DNA from: Bacteroidetes bacterium UBA2364 | GTDB lineage: Bacteria > Bacteroidota > Rhodothermia > Rhodothermales > UBA2364 | Direction: 5' to 3' | Length of the DNA: 41,584 bases | Assembly (NCBI GenBank): GCA_002344075.1 | Contig: DDTM01000002.1 | Location: 541-42,124 of the forward strand | Program-made: the position numbers and the translations under genes | Notes under the pieces: model-generated | The model's input: only the letters and a program-made list of their open reading frames with translations | Databases searched by the model: none | Told to the model about the DNA's origin: nothing | In this document: piece after piece, positions 16,073 to 24,936 of the stretch | Position numbering within the stretch: position 1 is the stretch's first letter | Layout: every line of letters starts with the position of its first letter

Positions 16073-18787
16073 TTAGAAAGAAATTTTCAAGTTAAAGGCT
16101 GGTTTCACGCCGCTCCCATGGATCGAAGCATACATGCCCCCAGTCCCATCTATCAATTGGTCTAAATCATTTGTCGTATTGGTAAAATTAAGCAACTGAC
16201 CCGTAAATTCATAGGTTCTGCCTTTATGATTTAAGCGCTTACCAACCGAAATATCTAGGCGGTGATAAGTATTCAAGCGTTCTATCGAGGGGCTACGAGA
16301 TCTCCACATCTTTTCGGGATCCGTCATCGAAATGAGCGAAAACCCTTCGGTATGAACGGGGTATCCGGAGCGAATTTGACCGGAAAGGGTGGTTAGCCAA
16401 CCATTCTTCCGATATTGCACCGCTGCATAAGCACTGTGGGGAGCGTCATAGCGGGCTGGAATCGAAAGGGTATGGCTTGCCTCCTTAAGTTGATAATAGG
16501 ATCGTCCATACACATAGCCCATTGTCGCTGAATAATGGTTATTCAGATTCCAATATCCAGTTGATTCCAGACCAAATGCAAGATTTTGTCCCGGAATATA
16601 TTTTTCCATCTGTTGACCCGCTTCAATCAAGGGCTCTTCCAAACCGTCCCGCACCCTGTAAGGCCGATCGGCAATGAGCAGATTACCCGACTTCCGCCAA
16701 TAAGCCTCTATCTCCAAACGAAACGCGTGATGCAGCATCCATTCAACTCCGGCATTGGCCTGATGGCCATGACTGGGCCTTATAAATAATCGTCCCAAGT
16801 TGGCACATCCTCCGGACTCTACGCTATAGGCACAACCAAGACGATCTCGTAGGGTATGTAAATACTGGGCTTGTGAGCCGATTCCTGCTTTTAGTACCAA
16901 GTTTTCTGTAGGAGATAGTTTAGCAGAAAGTTGAGGAGAAAAAAAAGTATGGCGGTCAAAAATTCCAAAACGAATACCAGGAACTATTTGTAAATGCCCC
17001 AACTGTAATACATCTTCGCCAAAAACAAAGGCTTCCGTCGCCTTTTGGCTCGTATGATAGGGAAAATTTTTCTGATTCGGTGCAAAAGGTGATTTTTCTT
17101 TAGATACGCCAGAAATGGTATCCTCCGAAGGTAGTTCATTTATTCCAGACGCTGTATTGGTGATCATGCCCTGTAGTACACTTCCCAGCTCATGCCGGAC
17201 CAACGCTGCCCCAACACGTGCGGTATGACGCCCACGCTGAACATCTGTCCGCACTTTGATCCCTGCCTCGGACTGTTCGTTTTCGTATGATGCCCGTTGA
17301 TAAAACTCAAACGCCTCTACTGCATTTCCGGTTGTTTTTACAACCCCGATACGGTTCATCTCGGTCATTTTGTAGCCGGAATGATACAAAGCTACGGAAA
17401 GAATGATTTGGTTAGAAGGTAGAAACTGATACCGAATACCAGCCTGATGGCTTCGCCACCCATATGTCAAGCCTGAACTAAACCCTGTGCTATATTCGGG
17501 ATTTTTCTTTAGCTGTGGAAAAAGTGACTCGTTTCCTTCCGCTGATAGCGCATCTGAACCCTGATAGAGATTAATTGATACCTGATGATACCGAGAGGGT
17601 CGGAAGCTAAACTTTGCAGTGGCATCTCCATAGCCATATTGGGCGGAAATGTTTTGTAATCGGTTTTTTTGTTGGATATAAAGGGTTTGCTGTTGACGCA
17701 ACACGTCCTGAACCGAGTGTCGAAGCGCTAACATGCCCGATAGGCTGGCCAAAAGGGGCAACTCTGCACTTATTCGACCGCTGCTCTGGCTCAATCCAAC
17801 CGAATAAGAGGGCTTGTTCCCTATCCCATCCTTAAGGCTTGTGGTTAATACGGAAGCAAGACGCCCACCAAACTCGGCAGGAATTAATCCCCTGTAGAGC
17901 GTAACCCCTTGTAACAAATCGGTTTGTGGAGTGGAAAAACCTCCAAAAGTACGACCGGGCGTGAAAAGAGGGATGTCATCCACCATATACCGAACCTGCC
18001 CCTCATCGGCCCCCCTTACAACCAAATCCCCATTTACTTCGGATGAACGTCCTACGCTTGCGAACCCGTCCAACACCTGAAACAAATCCTCTTGTCCCCG
18101 GAAAGCGCCTGCTTGCTCCAACTGGCGTGAAGAGAGGGTCAAGACGCCAGGGGTAGCTTTTTCTGATAGTCCTTCCGTTCGGTGTCCATCTACCACAAGT
18201 TGTGCTAAAGAAGTATTGGACGGAGACAACCTGATGTCTATGGGTTTTCCGGTTAGATCAACCTCAAGAATAACAGATTCATAACCCACATAAGACGCTC
18301 GTAATTCGATATTTTTATTAGAGATCTGATTAATCTTAAAGCGCCCTTCCCGATCTGTTGTTGTTCCACGTTGTGCGGATTCAATGATGATGCTCGCACC
18401 GATAAGGGTTTCGCCCGTAATGGCATCCCGAACGGTTCCGCTAGCTTCATATTGTGGGGGGGCTGTAGGTTGAATAAGTGGCGAAACCGCAGCAGGCACA
18501 ATCACCCATTGCCGGGTGGAACCAGTACTTTTTGCAACAAGACCTGTTCCTTGTAGAATACAACGGAGTGCTCCCTCAGGTGCAAGCCCTTCAATCTGAC
18601 ATGTAGTACTTTTTCCCGCCAGCAATCCGGACGAAAAAACCACATCTAATCCGGTTTTGGAGCGGAGGGCGCGAAGTGCATCGGCCAAGGAACGGGAGTG
18701 CATTTGCTGTTGACTCCACAACAGAACCGGAGTCATCAGGAAGATGAAACCGAGAATCATGTTGCGATATACGGACGGAGTCTGCAA
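16073..18787 (-). CDS. STN-domain TonB-dependent outer-membrane receptor (FecA-type signalling)
   Basis: This receptor of about 900 residues imports an unknown ligand and signals to the adjacent FecR. After a hydrophobic signal (about 10-26), the STN signalling domain spans about 28-100 (SLADALRALRSKTGLDVVFSSG). A carboxypeptidase-regulatory-like beta sandwich follows at about 114-190 (ASGTVRDAITGETLIGASI), then a plug at about 200-330 and a barrel to the C-terminal strand FNLKISF. The frame starts at TTG 18787. ATG 18760 (MILGFIFL) also works but leaves the signal peptide without a positive start. There is no SusD partner, which argues against a glycan locus and for metal, siderophore or small-ligand uptake; the ligand is not deducible. 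Confidence 0.88.
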   Translation of the reverse strand: MQTPSVYRNMILGFIFLMTPVLLWSQQQMHSRSLADALRALRSKTGLDVVFSSGLLAGKSTTCQIEGLAPEGALRCILQGTGLVAKSTGSTRQWVIVPAAVSPLIQPTAPPQYEASGTVRDAITGETLIGASIIIESAQRGTTTDREGRFKINQISNKNIELRASYVGYESVILEVDLTGKPIDIRLSPSNTSLAQLVVDGHRTEGLSEKATPGVLTLSSRQLEQAGAFRGQEDLFQVLDGFASVGRSSEVNGDLVVRGADEGQVRYMVDDIPLFTPGRTFGGFSTPQTDLLQGVTLYRGLIPAEFGGRLASVLTTSLKDGIGNKPSYSVGLSQSSGRISAELPLLASLSGMLALRHSVQDVLRQQQTLYIQQKNRLQNISAQYGYGDATAKFSFRPSRYHQVSINLYQGSDALSAEGNESLFPQLKKNPEYSTGFSSGLTYGWRSHQAGIRYQFLPSNQIILSVALYHSGYKMTEMNRIGVVKTTGNAVEAFEFYQRASYENEQSEAGIKVRTDVQRGRHTARVGAALVRHELGSVLQGMITNTASGINELPSEDTISGVSKEKSPFAPNQKNFPYHTSQKATEAFVFGEDVLQLGHLQIVPGIRFGIFDRHTFFSPQLSAKLSPTENLVLKAGIGSQAQYLHTLRDRLGCAYSVESGGCANLGRLFIRPSHGHQANAGVEWMLHHAFRLEIEAYWRKSGNLLIADRPYRVRDGLEEPLIEAGQQMEKYIPGQNLAFGLESTGYWNLNNHYSATMGYVYGRSYYQLKEASHTLSIPARYDAPHSAYAAVQYRKNGWLTTLSGQIRSGYPVHTEGFSLISMTDPEKMWRSRSPSIERLNTYHRLDISVGKRLNHKGRTYEFTGQLLNFTNTTNDLDQLIDGTGGMYASIHGSGVKPAFNLKISF

Positions 18788-18816
18788 GCGATTTAATGCG
18801 GTTTAACGAACTTGTC

Positions 18817-18849
18817 AACCGTATTTCGAGAAACCTTTCGGATACGGTT
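18817..18849. repeat. Inverted repeat between fecR-like and receptor genes
   Basis: AACCGTAT and ATACGGTT, 8 bp each, are separated by 17 bases that can pair further through CGA/TTTCG. It lies in the 163-base spacer between the anti-sigma gene and the receptor start, followed on the minus strand by TTGACA. It may be an attenuator or a separate receptor promoter region. Confidence 0.5.
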
Positions 18850-18950
18850 TAACATGACGAAAGATAGTATCCGGATGATAGAGAAAAATCAAGGATCTTT
18901 CAACTAATTATGGCTGATTGGACAAAAAAATGTGCCGAATGGTTCACAGA

Positions 18951-20144
18951 CTATTTCAATTCAAAAACAGTTTCTGACTTTTTCGTGACACTGCATTGCA
19001 AGGCAAGAGCCATTTTATTCAGAATGTCGCCAAGTTTTTCGTCGCGACCAAAGGTTCCTTCGATGGTTTCAAGGTTTAAACGATCGGCTACTTGGATGTT
19101 CACGTTGTAAGCTTTTTCGAGTTGAATCGCCGCATCCCATACGGAAGTACCCCGAAAGAAAAACTTTCCGGTCCATTCAAGCGCCTGTCCAAAATCCGCT
19201 TTTTGTGGTGCACTTGGTTCATTTTGCCCATCCACACGGCTTGTTTCGCCCGGAGCCAGTCTAACGACCAAGGCTTGATCGCGACGCGGCGCCAACATCA
19301 CTTCGCCCTCCACCAAAACCACTTCAGTCCAAGATGGTGTGGTGTTCAGCGCAAAACTTGTTCCGACGACGGTGGTTACAGCATTTCCACTTTCGATGGT
19401 GAATAGTAGTTTCTGTTTTTGTATGTCAAAGAAAAACTTCCCCGCAACCCGAATTCTGCGGCTAAAATTATTACGTGTATATTGAAGCCAAGACGAGGGA
19501 AACAAGGTGGCTGTGCTCCCGTCTGGTAATTCGACTATTTGTGGCTCGGTAGTTTTGTTTTGGATGGTTTCTACATCATATGGGTTGGGCAAAACCGTCG
19601 TATAATCGTCCACCTTAGGACTCAGTGTGTAGGACAATACGGTCCGCAGTGCCCAGATTCCCGCCATGATAAGACCAACCGTCAGGATGACGCCCCCCCC
19701 CCACTTTGTTATCGGGTATCGAGAGAACCAATTTTGTGGTACCGATGTGGTTTGCGGGGCTTTTGCATTTGCAGGAATCGGTATGGTTTGGGCCATCCAT
19801 TCAGAATCAAAATCTACTATTGCCGTCCGGATGCGGTTTATTACTAAGGGTAATGCCGCGATTTCACGAAAAGCCGTTTCCAAATGAGGCCGATTACGGG
19901 ATAGTTTTTCGAGATCCTCAGGTGTTAAACTTTCTGGTGCTTCTATTTCCAGTGCATGTAGCACCAACACTTCTCCATCCGGTATATGCGTCATCAAGTG
20001 ATGGCGCAAGCGGCGGGTAAATGCATCCCAATCCTTCGCAGCTGCGGCCAAGTCCGGCGACTCTTGTGCGGCTTTTAACCACTTTTCTCGTTCTTCACGG
20101 GATAGCTCATTCCAGAGTGGGATATATTGTAACAGTGCGTCCAT
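18951..20144 (-). CDS. FecR-family anti-sigma factor/signal transducer
   Basis: This 397-residue single-span protein relays the receptor signal to the ECF sigma factor. The cytoplasmic N-terminus (1-140) includes WLKAAQESPDLAAAAKDWDAF. One transmembrane helix spans about 148-170 (WGGGVILTVGLIMAGIW). The periplasmic FecR domain follows, with LPDGSTATLFPSSWLQYT, FSRRIRVAGKFFFDIQ, ESGNAVTTVVGTSFAL and VVLVEGEVML. A C-terminal STN-like/DUF4974-type end reads VWDAAIQLEKAYNVNIQVAD, LETIEGTFGRDEKLGDILNKM. It lies 38 bases after the sigma gene and 163 bases before the receptor. Confidence 0.92.
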   Translation of the reverse strand: MDALLQYIPLWNELSREEREKWLKAAQESPDLAAAAKDWDAFTRRLRHHLMTHIPDGEVLVLHALEIEAPESLTPEDLEKLSRNRPHLETAFREIAALPLVINRIRTAIVDFDSEWMAQTIPIPANAKAPQTTSVPQNWFSRYPITKWGGGVILTVGLIMAGIWALRTVLSYTLSPKVDDYTTVLPNPYDVETIQNKTTEPQIVELPDGSTATLFPSSWLQYTRNNFSRRIRVAGKFFFDIQKQKLLFTIESGNAVTTVVGTSFALNTTPSWTEVVLVEGEVMLAPRRDQALVVRLAPGETSRVDGQNEPSAPQKADFGQALEWTGKFFFRGTSVWDAAIQLEKAYNVNIQVADRLNLETIEGTFGRDEKLGDILNKMALALQCSVTKKSETVFELK

Positions 20145-20182
20145 AACAATGCTGATAAAGGAGACGATCGTAATGAAAGCCG

Positions 20183-20740
20183 TTAATTTGGTAAAAAGAG
20201 TAACAGAAAGACGCCTAAAGCTTGGGTTAGTAAGGCTCGGAGGCGATCAAACGCACGCTTCACCTGCATTTTGATCGCGGCTTCGGTGGTTCCTAACATT
20301 TGGGCAATTTCTTCGTAAGGATAACCCAGTTGTTTGAGTTCAATAATCTGTCGCGCTTTGGGCGTTAACTCATCTAAAACTTTTTGGAGGTCCATTTGTA
20401 ATCCAACGTCTTCGGGCATGGTGGCACGGTCCGGCATTTCTTCAGGATCAAAAACCATTTCACGAATCCCATACCGCCCTCGGTATAAATCTTGCAATTC
20501 AAATAAGGCAGCCTTCATGGCAAATGCTTTAAAACGATCCACCTGTTGTAAATCCGGAAGGCTTCTATGAACCCGAACCAAGGTATTTTGCACAAGGTCT
20601 TCCACATGATCTTTCATGCCGATTTGACGCACAAAATAAGCCTGTAGTAGTGGGCGAAGCCTAGAAAAAATCAGGTTATTGGCGGCTTGGTTGCCAGTTC
20701 TGGCCTGTTCTATAAGTTCGGGAGGAAATGGATTGATCAT
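20183..20740 (-). CDS. ECF sigma factor of the FecI/FecR type
   Basis: This 185-residue ECF sigma factor partners the FecR-like protein. Region 2 carries DHVEDLVQNTLVRVHRS and RFKAFAMKAALFELQDLYRGR. Region 4 carries LTPKARQIIELKQLGYPYEEIAQMLGTTEAAIKMQVKRA. The C-terminus adds a hydrophobic tail (ALGVFLLLFLPN), which is unusual for a soluble sigma factor. The start is set at ATG 20740 (MINPFPPEL). The longer frame from 20809 would overlap the upstream oxidoreductase gene and adds 23 residues unlike the family. Confidence 0.9.
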   Translation of the reverse strand: MINPFPPELIEQARTGNQAANNLIFSRLRPLLQAYFVRQIGMKDHVEDLVQNTLVRVHRSLPDLQQVDRFKAFAMKAALFELQDLYRGRYGIREMVFDPEEMPDRATMPEDVGLQMDLQKVLDELTPKARQIIELKQLGYPYEEIAQMLGTTEAAIKMQVKRAFDRLRALLTQALGVFLLLFLPN

Positions 20741-20784
20741 GGGTACAGTACAAACGGAATAAAACAAAGACCCTGAGGTCTGAT

Positions 20785-21369
20785 CTACCAATAACGCTCT
20801 TCGCGCCAAGGATCGGCACTCATGCTATAGCCATTCCGTTCCCAAAAACCAGGCCGATCTTGTTGCATGAATTCAAGGCCACTCAACCATTTTGCGCTTT
20901 TCCAGGCATATTTTTTGGGTATAACCAACCGCATAGGGAAACCATGTTCGGGGGTCAGACATTCACCATTGTGTCCATAGGCCAATAATACGTCGTCGTC
21001 ATCGAGAACTTCCAGCGGCATATTGGTAGTATAACCGCCGTATGCATGGGCCATCACGTAACAGGCTTCGGGTAATATCTTAATCTGCTTCAGAACTTCC
21101 CGAATATGAACGCCCTTCCATACATTGTCTAATTGACTCCAGGTGGTCACACAATGGAAGTCTGTTTTCAATTCTATTTGTGGAAGCGACATCAGATCAT
21201 CCCAAGTCAATGTTACTTCTGAAGCTACAGCACCAAAAATCTGCAATCTCCAGTCTTCCGTTTTAATCTTGGGCGTGCTTCCGTAGGTCAAGACTGGGAA
21301 CTTCTGCGTGAGGAATTGGCCGGGAGGAATTCTACGGGCAACTTCTGCGGGGAGGGTTTTATTTTTCAT
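20785..21369 (-). CDS. Molybdopterin-dependent oxidoreductase, sulfite-oxidase-like
   Basis: This 194-residue protein is a stand-alone molybdopterin-binding domain of the sulfite oxidase family (Oxidored_molyb). C73 in FHCVTTWS is the expected molybdenum ligand. GVHIREVLKQI, AHAYGGYTTNMPLEVL, LLAYGHNGECLTPEHGFPMRLVIPKKYAWKSAKWL and a C-terminal GFWERNGYSMSADPWREERYW follow the family order. There is no signal peptide and no heme or dimerisation domain, resembling YuiH-type cytoplasmic proteins rather than the exported MsrP. Substrate is unknown. It is the last gene of a group after the UbiA gene. Confidence 0.87.
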   Translation of the reverse strand: MKNKTLPAEVARRIPPGQFLTQKFPVLTYGSTPKIKTEDWRLQIFGAVASEVTLTWDDLMSLPQIELKTDFHCVTTWSQLDNVWKGVHIREVLKQIKILPEACYVMAHAYGGYTTNMPLEVLDDDDVLLAYGHNGECLTPEHGFPMRLVIPKKYAWKSAKWLSGLEFMQQDRPGFWERNGYSMSADPWREERYW

Positions 21370-21408
21370 TGATTCTCTTTTGCTGGAAACGATAAATCGG
21401 GCAAAGGG

Positions 21409-22257
21409 CTAAAAAGGCTGGGTTGCAAGGGCCAGCATTCCCAGCATCGTCCCGCCCTTCAGCAACGAACTGGTTCGCGCAGTCTGTTGTTCCTCTTGTT
21501 GCGCCAAGACATACGCCGCATAAATAAAAACCGCATTCGTCAACCCGATGATCATCAGATAAATGCCATTGTACTGCGCCCACAAATAAGGCAAAGGCGT
21601 AATAAGAACGGTTATACCTATACAAAAACTGGCCAAGATGCGGGTCGGAAGTTCCCCCCAAACGATGGGCAAGGTCCGTGCGCCTACTACTTGGTCTCCC
21701 GGCATATCTTGTATATCTTTCACCAGTTCCCGTGCCAAAGTTGCCCAAAAAGCAAACAATAAGGCCCACGCCACCCGTTGCACGCCACCCATGATCAGCG
21801 CACCATACCCAATGCCTAGCGATCCAATTCCTGCAACCATCAGATTACCCCAAAATGGCATTTTCTTAAACCAGCGGCTATACGCATACAACAAACCCAC
21901 GCAAATCACTGCAATAAAAAGATGCATAACAGACACAATTACGGCCATGCCCATGCCGAAGAATGAAAGCGTCGCCCAAATCCACCAAGCTTCTTGGCGA
22001 GACAAAACACCTGAAGGCAGTGGGCGGTTGGGCCGGTTAATTCGGTCAATCTCTATATCGAAATAGTCGTTAATCGCATTCGATCCTGCACCAATGGCTG
22101 TTGCAGAACATGCCGCCCCAAGAACACTTAGACCACTCGACGCTTGCAGCATTGTTTGCCCTCCTTCCAACCAAGCCCCTATCCATACGCTGATCCAAAA
22201 CATGAACGTATTTAATGGACGGCATAGCATGATCATTCCTTTTAATTTTGTTTTCAT
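21409..22257 (-). CDS. UbiA-family prenyltransferase
   Basis: This 282-residue integral membrane prenyltransferase has both Asp-rich diphosphate-binding motifs. NDYFDIEID (63-71), followed by RINRPNRPLPSG, is the first; VKDIQDMPGDQVVGARTLPI is the second. Eight or nine hydrophobic helices are predicted. Bacteroidota homologues are often annotated as geranylgeranylglycerol-phosphate geranylgeranyltransferases; the acceptor cannot be settled from sequence and may be a quinone precursor or another aromatic or lipid. I choose ATG 22257 (MKTKLKGMIM), with AGGAAAT upstream, over the frame opening at 22356 that would overlap the dehydratase gene. Confidence 0.85.
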   Translation of the reverse strand: MKTKLKGMIMLCRPLNTFMFWISVWIGAWLEGGQTMLQASSGLSVLGAACSATAIGAGSNAINDYFDIEIDRINRPNRPLPSGVLSRQEAWWIWATLSFFGMGMAVIVSVMHLFIAVICVGLLYAYSRWFKKMPFWGNLMVAGIGSLGIGYGALIMGGVQRVAWALLFAFWATLARELVKDIQDMPGDQVVGARTLPIVWGELPTRILASFCIGITVLITPLPYLWAQYNGIYLMIIGLTNAVFIYAAYVLAQQEEQQTARTSSLLKGGTMLGMLALATQPF

Positions 22258-22319
22258 GAGGCTATTTCCTATTAATCGTAAGGACATTTCCGGCATACCA
22301 CCAATTAGACAAGGTGTAT

Positions 22320-23300
22320 TTATGCACCACTCAGGGCATACCCTGCAACTTTCCATAAGTGTGGGATATCCTGAAGCGCCACATTTCCACCAGAAATGAT
22401 TACCCCAATCCGCTGACCAGGACGTACCACCTCCGCATGGAACAAACCCGCAGTTGCCAAGGCACCTGTTGGTTCCACCACCAATTTAAGGCGCTCCCAC
22501 ATAAAAAACATGGTACGGGCCAGTGCTTCATCGGATACGACCCGCATGTCGTCCACATAAGCCTGAATGAGGCCAAAGGTCAACGCGGAGGGTGCATGGG
22601 TTCGCGCACCATCTGCAATGGTATTAGGATTATGGACGGACTGGATGGTCCCCGTTTGAAAAGAACGGGTAACATCGTCTCCGGCAGCAGGCTCTATCCC
22701 TACTACACGACACTGGGGGTTCATTGTTTTTGCGGCGAGGGCACTTCCAGACAAAAGTCCTCCGCCACCCGTACAAACGATTAACACATCCAAAAGCCGG
22801 ACTTCTTCGATTAATTCCCGTGTAGCCGTTCCCTGACCAGCAATCACATGGGGATGGTCAAAGGGTGGAATTAATGTACGGCCTGTTTCCTCTTGTAGAT
22901 TTTTTGCCAATGCTTCACGGGTATGTTCGGAACGGTCATAGGCAATCACTTCGGCGCCATAACCACGTGTGGCCTCTATTTTCACTAAGGGAGCATCCGA
23001 AGGCATAATCACCGTGACCGGAATGCCTAAAATCTGACCTGCACTCGCCAATGCCTGGGCATGGTTTCCGGAGGAATAGGTCAATACTCCTTTTTCCCGT
23101 GCTTCTTCAGAGAGGGCAGCCAGTGCATTGAAAGCACCCCGAAACTTAAAAGAGCCTGTTCGTTGAAAGTTCTCACATTTAAAATAAACCTCGCAACCCG
23201 TTTTTCGATTGATAGTACGGGACATCTGAACGGGGGTCTTATGCGCAAATCCCCGAAGTCTTTGGGCTGCTTGTTCGATTTCTTGAAAGTTTACACGCAT
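22320..23300 (-). CDS. PLP-dependent threonine/serine dehydratase
   Basis: This 326-residue fold-type II PLP enzyme has the Schiff-base lysine at K52 (GSFKFRGAFNAL), YSSGNHAQA and the phosphate-binding GGGGLLSG (178-185). It lacks the C-terminal ACT-like regulatory domain of biosynthetic IlvA. It is therefore more like catabolic threonine ammonia-lyases or serine racemase/dehydratase; these cannot be separated reliably by eye. It begins at ATG 23300 and is the first gene of a minus-strand run with the prenyltransferase and oxidoreductase genes, which do not share an obvious pathway. Confidence 0.9.
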   Translation of the reverse strand: MRVNFQEIEQAAQRLRGFAHKTPVQMSRTINRKTGCEVYFKCENFQRTGSFKFRGAFNALAALSEEAREKGVLTYSSGNHAQALASAGQILGIPVTVIMPSDAPLVKIEATRGYGAEVIAYDRSEHTREALAKNLQEETGRTLIPPFDHPHVIAGQGTATRELIEEVRLLDVLIVCTGGGGLLSGSALAAKTMNPQCRVVGIEPAAGDDVTRSFQTGTIQSVHNPNTIADGARTHAPSALTFGLIQAYVDDMRVVSDEALARTMFFMWERLKLVVEPTGALATAGLFHAEVVRPGQRIGVIISGGNVALQDIPHLWKVAGYALSGA

Positions 23301-23476
23301 CTACAAATCCGGATATATGAAGTAAAAATTCAGTTTACGCAACCAAAACGTCGAGTGCAAGCCATTCCTTACTTTTCGTTTTGTGTTTGTAACCTTTTTG
23401 AAAACTGTTTCGTTTTGTCTTTATCTATGCCTTCATACAACGTAAAGAAACCCTAAATACAACGAGCAGGAGCACC

Positions 23477-24001
23477 ATGAAACGTATTTTTCCTACCACA
23501 TTATTCTTATTAACCCTTCTTTCGGGTGTCACGTTTGCACAATTCAGAGGAGCTAGCCAGTTTAAAATAGGCGCTGCTGGCTGGCGCGAAGATGGTGATC
23601 AAGTAGACGGAAGACTTTATTTGGTGGAGTATGACAAGCCCCTTACCCGAAAACTGGGCATTGCTCCTTCTGTCCAACTGGCCGTTCAGGACCACAATTT
23701 TGCCTCTTTCAAACGCCCAGATCACGTTTCTGCCAACCTCAATTTTTATTGGGCGCCCATTCGGACGTGGAAGCGATCCATCAAACTTGGGTATGGATTT
23801 TCGCGGCGCTACGACCAAAATCCTTCCAGTGGCGAAATTAAAGTGGACCTTGACGAATACAAAAAGGGCCGCAATTTTATGATCTCTTATGAAAGGCGTC
23901 TGGGCCACGATTGGGCAGTTGGTGCAAGGGGCTTGTTACAACGCTATAAAGACGACTACGAATTCTCTACATTGGGCGTTACATTGGGGTTTAGACTCTA
24001 A
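23477..24001 (+). CDS. Exported beta-barrel-like hypothetical protein
   Basis: This 174-residue protein has a clear signal peptide (MKRIFPTTLFLLTLLSGVTFAQ, cleavage after about residue 21). Repeated amphipathic beta strands follow: LYLVEYDKPLTRKLGIAPSVQLAVQD, HVSANLNFYWAPI, SIKLGYGFSRRYDQ, FMISYERRLGHDWAVGARG. The end GVTLGFRL fits a C-terminal outer-membrane strand. Start ATG 23477 has a good GCAGGAG upstream. I do not recognise a named family. It is divergent from the dehydratase gene. Confidence 0.7.
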   Translation: MKRIFPTTLFLLTLLSGVTFAQFRGASQFKIGAAGWREDGDQVDGRLYLVEYDKPLTRKLGIAPSVQLAVQDHNFASFKRPDHVSANLNFYWAPIRTWKRSIKLGYGFSRRYDQNPSSGEIKVDLDEYKKGRNFMISYERRLGHDWAVGARGLLQRYKDDYEFSTLGVTLGFRL

Positions 24002-24041
24002 TTTGTTCTGTTCAAATACCAACTTAGTCTGACCGTCTTCT

Positions 24042-24077
24042 AATGGTCCGGAAGGCTTCTTTGTCCACCGGACCATT
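24042..24077. repeat. Inverted repeat after the 23477 gene
   Basis: AATGGTCCGG and CCGGACCATT, a perfect 10-bp pair, flank a 16-base loop (AAGGCTTCTTTGTCCA). It lacks a U tract on either side, so it is a weak terminator candidate. It could instead be a processing or protein-binding site between two exported-protein genes. Confidence 0.6.
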
Positions 24078-24214
24078 GCCATTCTATACCATCTTTCCCT
24101 ATCAATACCTTGCTCGTTTTCCCCTTATCCATGAGATTAAATTCGGTCCTGTTCTGTATTTGCTCTTATAAATGTGCGTATATTGTTTATCTTGTTTTAA
24201 ATTTCCATTTCGAC

Positions 24215-24922
24215 ATGCAAAAGCACCTTTTATTTATATTCGTATGGGTTTTTATGCCCATTGTAACTACGGCACAAAGTTTAAACGTCACCATATCGGG
24301 CGGAGGCTCATCTCTCTTTGATCGGCGGGAGGTGGACTGTTGCGCCATACGGAAAACAGAACGTCGTGACAAACATCTCGTTATGCAGGCTATGGAAGTA
24401 CCTGGTGTCACCGTTTCCTTGGCAGGCAAGCGGTTTTCTATCGGTTATGGTTTTCGATATTTTTTCCAGACCCAAAACCCTGCATTGCTTGGTAACAAAA
24501 ACATAATCAAATACTTAGCATATGGTTATGGGGGCAACAGCAACGTAGAAGTAGCCTATAATCGGAAGTATTGGTCTATTCTGGGAACCGCAGGAGCAAC
24601 CAGCCCCGGCCTTTCCGGATACTTAAATCATCTACACGTCTATGCAGGGTTGGGCGCAGAACTGAACATTCCTCTCGTAAAAGAAGAAGGTGGCAACCTT
24701 TCCTTGGTCATCCGGGGCGAGCAGCGTGCTCTAAACACCCTGAAACTTTTGGGGCACCTCAACGACCGATCGGGCTGGGACTTTAAAGGCATGCAACGTG
24801 TCCTCACTGTTGGGATACGGTTCAACATCAGTCCCGACGGGGTTTTACAACGGCGTCTGAGGGATGACCGGACCAAAATAGAGCGCCGCCAACAACAAAA
24901 ACGCGAAGAAGACTCGATCTGA
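24215..24922 (+). CDS. Exported hypothetical protein
   Basis: This protein of about 235 residues has a signal peptide (MQKHLLFIFVWVFMPIVTTAQS). The mature part reads as beta strands: VTISGGGSSLFDRRE, VTVSLAGKRFSIGYGFRYFF, NVEVAYNRKYWSILG, LHVYAGLGAELNIPLVKEE. A Gln/Arg-rich charged tail (about 220-235, RRQQQKREED) follows. ATG 24215 is chosen because it begins the signal peptide; the frame is open from 24110, but the extra 35 residues do not look exported. I do not recognise the family. It is convergent with the lipoprotein gene, 14 bases apart. Confidence 0.65.
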   Translation: MQKHLLFIFVWVFMPIVTTAQSLNVTISGGGSSLFDRREVDCCAIRKTERRDKHLVMQAMEVPGVTVSLAGKRFSIGYGFRYFFQTQNPALLGNKNIIKYLAYGYGGNSNVEVAYNRKYWSILGTAGATSPGLSGYLNHLHVYAGLGAELNIPLVKEEGGNLSLVIRGEQRALNTLKLLGHLNDRSGWDFKGMQRVLTVGIRFNISPDGVLQRRLRDDRTKIERRQQQKREEDSI

Positions 24923-24936
24923 TTCGCCGCTGGCTC

